Assembly: GCF_007828955.1 (NCBI RefSeq)
Contig: NZ_VIVR01000001.1
Location: forward strand, 1,984,001-2,048,000
From: Kitasatospora atroaurantiaca
GTDB taxonomy: Bacteria; Actinomycetota; Actinomycetes; Streptomycetales; Streptomycetaceae
DNA length: 64,000 bases
Direction of reading: 5' to 3'
Shown: one piece after another, positions 53,280 to 60,172 of the stretch
Position numbering within the stretch: the stretch's first letter is position 1
Layout of the letters: each line of letters opens with the position of its first letter
The notes under the pieces: model-generated
What the model saw: only the letters and a program-made list of their open reading frames with translations
Told to the model about the DNA's origin: nothing
The model's database searches: none
Made by a program: the position numbers and the translations under genes

Positions 53280-53297
53280 CTGAGTATCCGTACTCAG
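53280..53297. promoter_or_regulatory. 18-bp palindrome upstream of small membrane gene
   Basis: CTGAGTA-TCCG-TACTCAG, perfect 7-bp arms, 36 bp before the ATG at 53333. An additional CAGAACTG/CAGTTCTG pair lies just upstream (53254-53281). A candidate operator in the promoter of the following gene. Confidence 0.5.
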
Positions 53298-53332
53298 GTG
53301 TCGGCAGCTCCCGGTCAGCGAGTCTGACGTAC

Positions 53333-53746
53333 ATGACTTCGGCTTCTCTTCCCACCCGGCCGCGCACGGCACGGGCCCCCTGGTTCCTTGATCTGCTGGG
53401 GGCATGCGCGGTCCTGGCCCTGGAGACCGCCTTCCTTGCAGCCGTCGGGTTCTCGGCACTCATGGCGGGATGGGCCTCGCACGACGAGTCGTCGGCGTCG
53501 ACGCCCTCGATGGGCAGCCATGCCCTCGCGCTCGGTGTACTCGCCGTGGTGGCCGGTATCGCAGCGGTCGGCCTGTTCCGTGCTCGGGCACCGATCACCG
53601 CCGCAAGCCAGGTCCTGGCCGCGGCAGTGCTGGCCTTCTCCGCCCTGGCCATCGGGTTTGGTGCTTACGTCAGGGCTGACTCTCACCGTCCCAGCGGCGG
53701 CGTCACCTGGCAGATGAATACGAGTTCCAAGCGCGGGACGACGTAG
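53333..53746 (+). CDS. small integral membrane protein (137 aa)
   Basis: 137 residues from the ATG at 53333; no strong ribosome-binding site. Three hydrophobic helices (LLGACAVLALETAFLAAVGF, ALALGVLAVVAGIAAVGLF, VLAAAVLAFSALAIGFGAYV). I recognise no domain. Its last 64 nt overlap the convergent toxin-like gene, so the last 20 residues (RADSHRPSGGVTWQMNTSSK) may reflect disruption of its natural end by that neighbour. Confidence 0.55.
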   Translation: MTSASLPTRPRTARAPWFLDLLGACAVLALETAFLAAVGFSALMAGWASHDESSASTPSMGSHALALGVLAVVAGIAAVGLFRARAPITAASQVLAAAVLAFSALAIGFGAYVRADSHRPSGGVTWQMNTSSKRGTT

Positions 53747-53943
53747 TACGCGAAGAAGCCTCCGGCAACATCGATGTACTGCATAGGCTCGCCGCTTCCC
53801 TCATAGGTGGTGCCGTCCAGGAAGAGTGCCTCAGCGGCTCGGACGAGTTCGCCGGCCTTCTCCTCGACAGCCTTGAGGAAGTCAGCCGGCGCACCGCTGG
53901 TGACGTACTCCTCACTCGGGATGTACTCCCAACTCCAGCTCAC
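53683..53943 (-). CDS. toxin-like partner of DUF6247 (RelE-like small protein, tentative)
   Basis: 86 residues from the GTG at 53943 in a GTGA overlap with the DUF6247 stop. It starts SWSWEYIPSEEYVTSGAP, then a helical AVEEKAGELVRAAEALFLDG and a beta-rich end (GGFFAYYVVPRLELVFICQV) as in small RelE/ParE-fold toxins. Translational coupling to an upstream DUF6247 gene is how these pairs typically lie in streptomycetes (recalled). Toxic activity is inferred only. Confidence 0.6.
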   Translation of the reverse strand: MSWSWEYIPSEEYVTSGAPADFLKAVEEKAGELVRAAEALFLDGTTYEGSGEPMQYIDVAGGFFAYYVVPRLELVFICQVTPPLGR

Positions 53944-54290
53944 CCGTTCACCACCGCGAAGGCCCTGCGGTAGAGCTCGGCGACGGCGACGGCGTGCCTG
54001 CGGCACTCCTCCACGGTCTCGGCATGGTTGGCGAGGTAATTCGCGCGATGGTATGCCTTCGCCACCTCCGGCATACGCTCGATCTCCACCACGGTGGCCC
54101 AGTGCGTCAGGAACGCTTGGATGGGGCCGATGCTGCCGACCTTGATGGCCTCCGCCATGGCCTTGGTCTGCCCTTCCACCATCTCGGGAAGGCGATCTGC
54201 GGCGACGACGGTGAGCGCGGCCTTGAGCGCGGCCGGGGTCTTCTCGGGGCGGGGAATGAGCTCGGTTCCGTCGTGCATCGGCTGACTCAT
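53940..54290 (-). CDS. DUF6247-family protein (putative antitoxin)
   Basis: 116 residues from the ATG at 54290 (GAGGAG 7 nt upstream). Pattern PEKTPAALKAALTVVAADRL, GSIGPIQAFLTHWATVVEIE and a C-terminal helical region, as in DUF6247. The order (this gene first, toxin-like gene second, overlapping) is the usual antitoxin-toxin arrangement. Confidence 0.7.
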   Translation of the reverse strand: MSQPMHDGTELIPRPEKTPAALKAALTVVAADRLPEMVEGQTKAMAEAIKVGSIGPIQAFLTHWATVVEIERMPEVAKAYHRANYLANHAETVEECRRHAVAVAELYRRAFAVVNG

Positions 54291-54564
54291 GGTGGCGCTC
54301 CTCTCGTCTCCGGTGAGGCTACTCGTCATCAGCGCGCCAGTCGCACAGCCCACCCACGTCGCCCGTTGACTCACGTCTGGTCCGCAGCGTTGCCAGCCCT
54401 ACCAGCCGGTGCCCAGGCGATGCACCAGCGCCTGCGGGTGGCCCCCAGCCCGGCATCGGCCGCCACCAGCCTCGTGCTCACGCAAACGGCCTCGGACAAG
54501 TCGTCCGAGGCCGCTGACGAGGGATGCCTCCGTCGAGGAGCTCGGCACCGTCGGGAGCTGCAGG
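54291..54564. other. intergenic region with terminator
   Basis: 274 nt. The only clear element is the hairpin at 54487-54513. Short frames here have no ribosome-binding site or recognisable product. Confidence 0.5.
54487..54513 (-). terminator. intrinsic terminator after DUF5997 gene
   Basis: Perfect 11-bp stem, cggcctcggac / gtccgaggccg, with loop AAGTC (plus-strand reading), about 50 nt past the DUF5997 stop on the minus strand. Confidence 0.75.
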
Positions 54565-54969
54565 TCAGGAACGCGGGCGGCGGGGCTGATCGACCCGCTC
54601 CGCCTTCTTCTCCTTGATGCGCACCGTTTCCTTCCGGACCTCGGCCTGGGTGGCGCGCTCCCGCTGCAGCCACTCGGGGCTCTCCGCCTTCAGCGCGTCG
54701 ATCTGCTCAGTGGTGAGCGCCTCGGTGACTCCGCCACGCGCGAGGCCGGCGATGGAGACGCCCAGCTTCGCCGCGACGACGGGCCTGGGGTGCGGGCCGT
54801 TGCGCCGCAGCTCCAGCAGCCACTCGGGCGGGTCGGCCTGCAGCGCACTCAACTCCGCGCGCGAGACGAGACCCTCCTGGAACTCAGCGGGGGTGGCCTC
54901 GAGGTACACGCCCAGCTTCTTCGCCGCGGTAGCGGGCTTCATCGTCTGGGGGGTCTTGTGCGACGTCAT
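54565..54969 (-). CDS. DUF5997-family protein
   Basis: 134 residues from the ATG at 54969; GATACC lies just upstream, so the mRNA may be leaderless. An ATG at 54990 with GAGGTGG before it is the alternative. Conserved: TMKPATAAKKLGVYLEATPA, PPEWLLELRRNGPHPRPVVA and AKLGVSIAGLARGGVTEALT, with two helical repeats that look like small DNA- or protein-binding units. It is divergent from the LysR-effector-like gene, a conserved pairing in actinobacteria (recalled). Function unknown. Confidence 0.8.
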   Translation of the reverse strand: MTSHKTPQTMKPATAAKKLGVYLEATPAEFQEGLVSRAELSALQADPPEWLLELRRNGPHPRPVVAAKLGVSIAGLARGGVTEALTTEQIDALKAESPEWLQRERATQAEVRKETVRIKEKKAERVDQPRRPRS

Positions 54970-55027
54970 GGTGCCAAGGGTATCGAGCATGTGCGCCACC
55001 TCTGACCACGACCGGTAACCTGGCGGG

Positions 55028-55792
55028 GTGACAGGCTCGGATGTAACCCCTTCGTTCCGGCTCGCGTATGTCCCCGGCGTGACGCCCACGAAGTGGGTGC
55101 GGATCTGGAACGAGCGGCTGCCCGACGTCCCGCTGACCCTCGTCCCGGTGTCCGCCGCCGAGGCGTTCGGCGTGCTGCGGGACGGCGGCGCGGACGCGGG
55201 TTTCGTACGGCTGCCGGTCGACCGCACGGACCTCAGCGCGATCCCGCTCTACACCGAGACGACGGTCGTCGTGATCCCGAAGGACCACGTCGTGGCGGCG
55301 GTGGACGAGGTCTCCGCCGAGGATCTCGCCGACGAGATCGTGCTGCACCCCCTCGACGACACCCTCGACTGGGAGAGCCCGCCGGGGCGGCCGGCATTCG
55401 AGCGCCCCGCCACGACGGCGGACGCCATCGAACTGGTGGCGGCGGGAATCGGAGTTCTCGTGGTCCCCCAGTCACTCGCCCGCCTGCACCACCGCCGGGA
55501 CCTCACCTACCGGCCGGTCTCCGACACCCCCGAGTCGCGCGTCGCACTGTCGTGGCCGCAGGACGAGACCACCGAACTGGTGGAGCAGTTCATCGGCATC
55601 GTCCGCGGCCGGACGGTCAACAGCTCACGGACCCAGCCGACGCCCCCGGCGCAGCAGCCGAAGCGCAAGCGCCCCGAGCCGGCCGGCGCACAGCGGAAGC
55701 CCGCACCCGGCAAGTCGGCCGGCAAGAGCCCCCGGAGCGGTTCCGGCGGCCCCAAGGGCGCCAAGCGCGGCAAACCCCGCCGCCGCTCGTAG
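55028..55792 (+). CDS. LysR-type substrate-binding domain protein without HTH
   Basis: 254 residues from the GTG at 55028, possibly leaderless (TAACCT 7 nt upstream). Residues 1-200 match the periplasmic-binding-like effector domain of LysR regulators (FRLAYVPGVTPTKWVRIWNE, DAGFVRLPVDRT, IELVAAGIGVLVVPQSLARL), but the N-terminal winged helix is missing. The C terminus is a Lys/Arg/Pro-rich disordered tail (about 205-254), possibly nucleic-acid binding. Divergent from DUF5997; the two probably work together. Confidence 0.85.
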   Translation: MTGSDVTPSFRLAYVPGVTPTKWVRIWNERLPDVPLTLVPVSAAEAFGVLRDGGADAGFVRLPVDRTDLSAIPLYTETTVVVIPKDHVVAAVDEVSAEDLADEIVLHPLDDTLDWESPPGRPAFERPATTADAIELVAAGIGVLVVPQSLARLHHRRDLTYRPVSDTPESRVALSWPQDETTELVEQFIGIVRGRTVNSSRTQPTPPAQQPKRKRPEPAGAQRKPAPGKSAGKSPRSGSGGPKGAKRGKPRRRS

Positions 55793-55838
55793 CCCACGGG
55801 CCGGTTCCCCGGGACCATCCGGTACGAGGAGGCCAGCG

Positions 55839-55958
55839 GTGCCGCTGCCTGACCACGACCAGCCGTGGCCGCCGCTCGCCCCCGCTGTCCAGACCGCCCT
55901 CGCCGACTGGGATGCCCTTTACTCCAGCGACCCCGGGCAGGGGGCGCTACATCCGTTC
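55839..55958 (+). pseudogene. fragment resembling the N terminus of a phage portal protein
   Basis: A GTG preceded by GAGGAGG starts MPLPDHDQPWPPLAPAVQTA, then LADWDALYSSDPG, similar to the opening of actinophage portal proteins as I recall them (MPLP...PWPP...W...YSGDP). After about 40 residues the similarity stops and the frame runs antisense through the methyltransferase gene. It looks like the surviving 5' end of a prophage gene truncated by rearrangement. Confidence 0.4.
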
Positions 55959-56597
55959 TCAGGCGAATGCCCGGACCAGCAGGGTCCGCGGCCCGCGCCC
56001 GCCAGGCCCCTCGATCACATCCCACTCCGCACGGGCGAAGCCGTGCCGGACCAACAGGTCAACCCACTGCCGGCCATCCAGGTCATACCGGCGGACACAG
56101 GCGTCGGGTGATGGCGACGCAGCGTCAGCTGGCGCGGTGTGGGAGAAGGCGATGACTCCGCCCGGAGCGAGCGCGTGCCGCATGAGAGGGAGGAGCACAT
56201 CGGGATCCGTGAACCATACGGCGCCGAACACGGAGTACACCACGTCGAACAGATCCGGCGTGGTGGCGAGAGTATCGACTGCTTCACCGGTCGTGAACTC
56301 CAGGCCGGGTAGGTGGCCCCAGCGCGCGATCGCCTTCGCAGTCTGGCTGGGGGCAACGTCGAGGCCCACGCATCGGGCGCCGAGCGTGGCGAGGTGGGCG
56401 AGGTTGCAGCCCGTGCCCGAGCCGAGCTCGAGCACGCTCCGGCCGCGCAGGTCGCCAAGGACCGCCTCGTCCGGTCCGTGGTCGGGATGTGACGTCCAGT
56501 TGAACCAGCTGGCCGCGCCGGCCGCGTTTCGGTCGCGGCGTGGGGTGCGATCCCGCGCGTAGCGCTCCCACGCGACTGTGATCTCTGCGATCGACAC
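55959..56597 (-). CDS. class I SAM-dependent methyltransferase
   Basis: 212 residues from the GTG at 56597 (GGAGGG upstream). Motif I VLELGSGTGCNLAHLATLGA, motif II GLDVAP, a post-I VYSVFGAVWFTDP and the terminal beta strands (GGVIAFSHTAP, GGRGPRTLLVRAF). Substrate unknown; the sequence is like the small-molecule methyltransferases often carried in accessory regions with GntR genes. Its terminus faces the phage-like fragment. Confidence 0.83.
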   Translation of the reverse strand: MSIAEITVAWERYARDRTPRRDRNAAGAASWFNWTSHPDHGPDEAVLGDLRGRSVLELGSGTGCNLAHLATLGARCVGLDVAPSQTAKAIARWGHLPGLEFTTGEAVDTLATTPDLFDVVYSVFGAVWFTDPDVLLPLMRHALAPGGVIAFSHTAPADAASPSPDACVRRYDLDGRQWVDLLVRHGFARAEWDVIEGPGGRGPRTLLVRAFA

Positions 56598-56618
56598 GTT
56601 CTTCCCTCCGATGAACGC

Positions 56619-56665
56619 GGCGCTGTGTCCGGCCCTAATCACGATAGGGGCCGGACACAGCGCCG
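56619..56665 (-). terminator. perfect 18-bp terminator
   Basis: Arms 56619-56636 and 56648-56665 with an 11-nt loop, 8 nt past the stop of the glycine-rich-domain-like gene (minus strand). Confidence 0.85.
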
Positions 56666-56672
56666 TGCGTAC

Positions 56673-57131
56673 CTACTTGCCGGCCTTCGGGCTGTCGTGG
56701 CAACCGGCGTGGCACTGGCTGCAGTCGCTCCGGTCCTCGGCCGTGCTGGGCCACAGGTCGGATTCGATCCGGTATCCGGCGGCGCGGATGGCGGAGACGG
56801 TGGCGGCCGGCGAGGCACCCTGCTCCTGGGCCCCGGGGAGGTCGTCCGGGGCGTGGTGAATGTACCGGCCGGCCACCTTCGTGCAGAAGTCGGCGTACTC
56901 GCCGGTGTAGAGCAGGAACGTGTGCCAGCCGATGTCCACGATGTCGGACGGGCCGAGCGGGATGGTGCTGGTGGCGCAGGTGGCGAGGAAAGCCAGCGCC
57001 TGGTCGAGGATCCGCTCGGCATCGGCCTGCGTGATGTCCGGGTGGTCCGTGGTGATGCGCTGGGTGAGCCGGTCGAACAAAACCGGCGTGATGAGGGAGC
57101 GGCCCGCGGCGCGCTCAGTGGTGACGGTCAA
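56673..57131 (-). CDS. glycine-rich-domain-like (GRDP-type) protein
   Basis: 152 residues from a TTG at 57131 with AGGAGG 7 nt upstream; the longer frame would include the operator palindrome. Conserved: RILDQALAFLATCA, PSDIVDIGWHTFLLYTGEYA and DFCTKVAGRYIHH, a His/Trp-rich motif seen in GRDP-like proteins of actinomycetes, then a Cys/His-rich tail (CSQCHAGCHDS). Function unknown; probably under the adjacent GntR repressor. Confidence 0.7.
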   Translation of the reverse strand: MTVTTERAAGRSLITPVLFDRLTQRITTDHPDITQADAERILDQALAFLATCATSTIPLGPSDIVDIGWHTFLLYTGEYADFCTKVAGRYIHHAPDDLPGAQEQGASPAATVSAIRAAGYRIESDLWPSTAEDRSDCSQCHAGCHDSPKAGK

Positions 57132-57177
57132 GGCGGTGCCTCCTGAGGTATCAGGTGACCTGTCGAGAAGCCGATTA

Positions 57178-57217
57178 ACTTCCCTAAGGAACTTTCGCCC
57201 AAGTTCCTTAGGGAAGT
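57178..57217. promoter_or_regulatory. GntR operator: perfect 17-bp inverted repeat
   Basis: ACTTCCCTAAGGAACTT (57178-57194) and its exact complement (57201-57217), spacer tcgccc. It lies in the promoter of the GRDP-like gene; the core TCCCTAAGGA recurs as TCCCTAGGGA before the GntR gene itself. Confidence 0.8.
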
Positions 57218-57252
57218 CAACGCCTATGTGACTACCAGTCAAACCCCTTGCG

Positions 57253-57993
57253 TCACGCGGGAAACTCCCACTCCATCAAGTACCGGGAGGCGTCCAGAGT
57301 CATCTCGTTGACCTCGACCGGAAGGCCGCCGGCCGCGTAGGCGTACCGCACGATCAGCACGACAGGCGTGCCCTTTCCCAGTGCGAGCGCCTCCGCCTCA
57401 TCGGGCAGCGGCATCCGAGCTCGGGCCACCTCTCGGAAGTGGACCGGCTTGTGCCCGAGATCGGCCAGGCGTGCGTAGGTCCCGCCCGGCCCGGTGTCGG
57501 GCTCGGTAATCGGCGAGCCCGCGACGATGACGGCGGGAAGGTAGGACGTGGCCAGCATCACCGGCTGGTCCTCGACCAGGTAGCGCCTGTCGCGCACCCA
57601 CACAGGGGCATCGGCCTCCAGGTCAAGGGCTCGCGCGATGTGCGCCGGGCACGGTAGCTCCTCGACGGTCACGCGGTCCGTGGTGAGCGGCCGGCCGTCG
57701 AGGTCGGCCTCCCAGATGGAACGGCCCTCTCCCCAGCCGGACTGGGCCAGCCGCTTAGTCCCTCGCCGAAGGATCGGCTTGAAGTCTCGGACTCTCGTAC
57801 CCGATCCGCGCCGGGCCTCCGTCAATCCCTCGGCGGCCAGAACTCCAAGAGCCGCCCGGGCGGTCTCCGGCGCGACCCCATGCTGGAGCGCGAGCGCATT
57901 CTCACTCGGCACCTTCTCGCCGGCTCCGAGCTCGCCGCTGAGGATCTGCCGCCTGAGCTCGTCGGCGATCTGACGGTATGGCGGCGTCGGCAC
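57253..57993 (-). CDS. GntR-family regulator (HutC/UTRA type)
   Basis: 246 residues from the GTG at 57993 (GGAGG upstream). The wHTH YRQIADELRRQILSGELGAG, KVPSENALALQHGVAPETAR is followed by a UTRA ligand domain (WVRDRRYLVEDQPVMLATSY, ending LDASRYLMEWEF). Regulators of this type (KorSA class) are common near the ends of actinomycete integrative elements. The twin operator cores suggest it represses itself and the GRDP-like gene. Confidence 0.85.
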   Translation of the reverse strand: MPTPPYRQIADELRRQILSGELGAGEKVPSENALALQHGVAPETARAALGVLAAEGLTEARRGSGTRVRDFKPILRRGTKRLAQSGWGEGRSIWEADLDGRPLTTDRVTVEELPCPAHIARALDLEADAPVWVRDRRYLVEDQPVMLATSYLPAVIVAGSPITEPDTGPGGTYARLADLGHKPVHFREVARARMPLPDEAEALALGKGTPVVLIVRYAYAAGGLPVEVNEMTLDASRYLMEWEFPA

Positions 57994-58018
57994 GGTTCCT
58001 CCAGGTCGCAAGGCGAGA

Positions 58019-58028
58019 TCCCTAGGGA
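58019..58028. promoter_or_regulatory. GntR autoregulatory site
   Basis: TCCCTAGGGA, a perfect 10-bp palindrome about 25 bp upstream of the GntR start. It matches the core of the 57178-57217 operator. Confidence 0.6.
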
Positions 58029-58104
58029 GGAACCATACGGCGCCATCAGGGCGACGTCAGGCCACGCCGGGCGGATACTCATCGCACCGCAGCCACTGCG
58101 TCGG

Positions 58105-58270
58105 CTACAGCCCAGAGGTCAAGTCGGCCTCTGTGATCCCGAGGCCCGCCACGACCGTCCGGACGACGGCCGGCGCGGCCGGGAAGTCGTCCTCGATCTT
58201 CGCGATGGTCTCCCGCTCGATGACCGTTCCGTCGATACCGTGGGCAGACCGCAGGAACGACAAAGGCCCA
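58105..58270 (-). pseudogene. 3' fragment of an unidentified gene next to the att site
   Basis: Read on the minus strand, an open stretch of about 53 codons, FLRSAHGIDGTVIERETIAK then IEDDFPAAPAVVRTVVAGLG and ITEADLTSGL with a TAG stop at 58105-58107. Codon bias is typical of coding DNA here, but there is no start codon with a ribosome-binding site before the terminator-like hairpin at 58265. It looks like the tail of a gene cut at the recombination site. The family is not recognised. Confidence 0.4.
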
Positions 58271-58299
58271 GATCGGGATTACATCCCTGACCTGGGCCA
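58264..58299. terminator. hairpin adjacent to att site
   Basis: AGGCCCAG / CTGGGCC outer stem with inner pairing (GGGAT tac ATCCC) over 36 nt. It resembles tRNA-operon terminators that lie just downstream of tRNA genes, consistent with the tRNA 3' copy beside it. Confidence 0.55.
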
Positions 58300-58324
58300 T
58301 TACTGTCATCTCCGCCGAGCGGAG

Positions 58325-58368
58325 GGTGGGCGCAGACGGTTTCGAACCGCCGACATCTGCCTTGTAAG
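58325..58368 (-). other. att-type site: 44-nt copy of tRNA-Val(UAC) 3' half
   Basis: Minus strand: CTTACAAGGCAG (anticodon loop CTTACAA, anticodon TAC), then the T-arm GGCGGTTCGAAACCGTC and acceptor end TGCGCCCACC. The 5' half of the tRNA is absent, so this is not a functional gene. Identity from the anticodon loop to the 3' end is the classic attachment core of tyrosine-recombinase elements that integrate into tRNAs. The partner att site and the intact tRNA are outside the window. Confidence 0.78.
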
Positions 58369-58555
58369 TTCGACCGGGGTCTCGATCGAGCTGCGCGGCG
58401 TCGCCGGAGGCCCGGCCGCCCGCTCAGTCCGAGGTTTGAGATGACCGCCTGTGCGCGCATGTTGATGTCAGCCGGTGGTGTCAGCCGCAACACCAACCCG
58501 CAGTCCGGACCAATCCCGCCTCACGTCCCCTTCCCTGACGGGGGAACCTGGATGG
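58369..58555. other. no recognised gene
   Basis: 187 nt just outside the att copy. Open frames exist, but none shows a start signal, coding bias or family motif. Confidence 0.4.
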
Positions 58556-58745
58556 TCAACTGTTCTTGGCTATCGCTTCCGCGATGGCAGCGATCACTTC
58601 GTCAGAGTGGGCCCAGAGCCAGCGCGAGAACGGCTCGGCCACGGCAACCTGGATGCTGTCCGGGCACAGTCACGTCATGGAAGCGGACCCAGTCCCCAAA
58701 TGCCTCCTTGCCCCCTTGAGTCGCGGTCTCCTCATGCTTGCTCAT
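58556..58745 (-). pseudogene. frameshifted small gene (about 62 codons)
   Basis: ATG at 58745 with GGAGGG 6 nt upstream reads MSKHEETATQGGKEAFGDWV then RFHDVTVP. One base later, in the +1 frame, it continues DSIQVAVAEPFSRWLWAHSD, EVIAAIAEAIAKNS and stops at 58556. The total of 190 nt is one more than a multiple of three. Both halves have coding character, so a single-base insertion (near 58660) or a sequencing error broke a small soluble helical protein. An upstream short frame ending in MSAWQGPDEVRHLEGS overlaps its start (ATGA). Confidence 0.6.
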
Positions 58746-59253
58746 GATCCCTCCAGATGGCGGACCTCATCCGGCCCCTGCCAGGCAGACATGCTCGGAG
58801 GCACGCCCCTCGACAGTGGACACCAACCACCAGCAGGAACGCGCACTCAGCTCTCGCTCCCCCACAAGGCAGATGCCTCCCAGTCGGTGCATCACGGACG
58901 TGAACCCCGGACGTGAACCCGCGGTCTCTTCGTCCCGAATTAGGCCCTCAAGCCTGGCCGACCTGGGAGCTAGCTCAAAGGTGCAGCTCAGAGTGTTGGC
59001 GAACGTTGGTCTCTGTCGGCGCCTTGGAGCTTGGATCCCAAGATCATCTCCAGGCTTTCTCCAGAGATCGATCGCGGGGAACGGCCCTTGCATCCAACCC
59101 TGCCTGCCGAGCGGGAACGATACAGCTACGAGCGGGCCGGCTCGCTCGGTGGGGAGGAATCAGAGCGAGTGCTGCGGGGCTCGCTCATACGAGTCGGCAA
59201 TGCCAAGAAAACAAGTCGTTGCCAGCCTACTGAATTCCCAGCCTCAGGCTGCC
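58746..59253. other. gene-poor accessory stretch
   Basis: About 500 nt with only short frames of poor coding character, apart from the 16-codon tail described with the pseudogene. Probably decayed DNA of the integrative element. Nothing further recognised. Confidence 0.4.
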
Positions 59254-59712
59254 CTATGCAAACCTCAGAACTACTATACATGCCGCACCATTTAGAATAA
59301 AACCGAAGCTTGCGGCCGGGGGGAGGTGGAACCACAGTCGCGACATGTAGTCCAAGGGCTTCTTGCGGTTAATTGTCCAAATTGCCAACAGTAGACTGCT
59401 GACCGAGGACGCATAGTAGAATACTGGCACCCAACCGGGAGGCGACTTGATCCTAATTAGGTTTTCTAGTGCCAATATTGGGACTGCGATGCAGGCGGCC
59501 GCTTGACTTGCATCGATTGCCCAATCCACCAAAGCAACTGTTTCGGCCGGATTTGCCTTCAATTGCTTGGAGAAGTTTTCTTCAACCCTTCTATCGATCA
59601 GCTTAGAAAGGGCCCAAGACAGAAGAGCTATTGTCGCAACTACAATGAAGGGTGAAGCTAGTGCGAGATTTGATGGCGGATTATCGAGCCGCTCCGTCGC
59701 GATAGAGATCAT
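59254..59712 (-). CDS. unknown membrane protein, third gene of AT-richer operon
   Basis: 152 residues; ATG at 59712 shares one base with the previous stop (TGATG) and has GAGGAA upstream. Helices near 17-38 (PFIVVATIALLSWALSKLI), 64-85, 93-115 and 125-150; a charged loop with EENFSKQLKANPAET between the first two. Codon use (many AT-ending codons) differs sharply from the core genes, so it was probably acquired. Family not recognised. Confidence 0.65.
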   Translation of the reverse strand: MISIATERLDNPPSNLALASPFIVVATIALLSWALSKLIDRRVEENFSKQLKANPAETVALVDWAIDASQAAACIAVPILALENLIRIKSPPGWVPVFYYASSVSSLLLAIWTINRKKPLDYMSRLWFHLPPAASFGFILNGAACIVVLRFA

Positions 59713-60143
59713 CAGTTCCTCAAAGTGCGGACTGAGATGTGGCAGGGTTCGGATGAATCCAGGCGCCAACTATCTGACCAAATTTCTATTACATCTATGA
59801 TCACCTTCTGGGATCCTCCTGGAGCATGCGAGCGCCCATTGTTTTGAATTTCCTCGTCTACGGGTTCGCAGATCTCAAATCCCCGCCATCCTGCAGGATC
59901 GATGGTAAACGCCTGCCGCCACGGCGGATTTGCTATGTTTGTGTATCGCAGCGGCCCGGGAGGCTCGCAGCGTGACTCAATCACGAGCCTAATTCTTTCC
60001 GGGCGGCGGTTCACGACTTCAATATAATGGCGGCCCATTTCTGTTTTCAGAATTCGAAAGTAGACACGCCGTATCCCTCCGCTGTGCTCGATGCGCGTTT
60101 TAAGGCTGACCCCTGAAGCGATGCCAAACTTCTTCTCTCTCAT
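59712..60143 (-). CDS. unknown soluble beta-rich protein, second gene of AT-richer operon
   Basis: 143 residues, translationally coupled to the membrane protein downstream. It starts MREKKFGIASGVSLKTRIEH and contains alternating hydrophobic strands (RRVYFRILKTEMGRHYIEVV, RIRLVIESRCEPPG, QKVIIDVIEIWSDSW), fitting a beta-sandwich such as a C2- or FxLYD-like fold. No catalytic motif. Low GC relative to the window. Confidence 0.6.
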   Translation of the reverse strand: MREKKFGIASGVSLKTRIEHSGGIRRVYFRILKTEMGRHYIEVVNRRPERIRLVIESRCEPPGPLRYTNIANPPWRQAFTIDPAGWRGFEICEPVDEEIQNNGRSHAPGGSQKVIIDVIEIWSDSWRLDSSEPCHISVRTLRN

Positions 60144-60172
60144 CGCTGCCCTCCCTGCTGGATTAGGGCCAA

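Noticed and set aside
58325..58368. Functional tRNA-Val gene
   Set aside because: Only the 3' half is present; D-arm and 5' acceptor strand are missing.
58767..59093. 108-aa minus-strand frame
   Set aside because: No start signal, composition unlike coding DNA, no recognisable motif.
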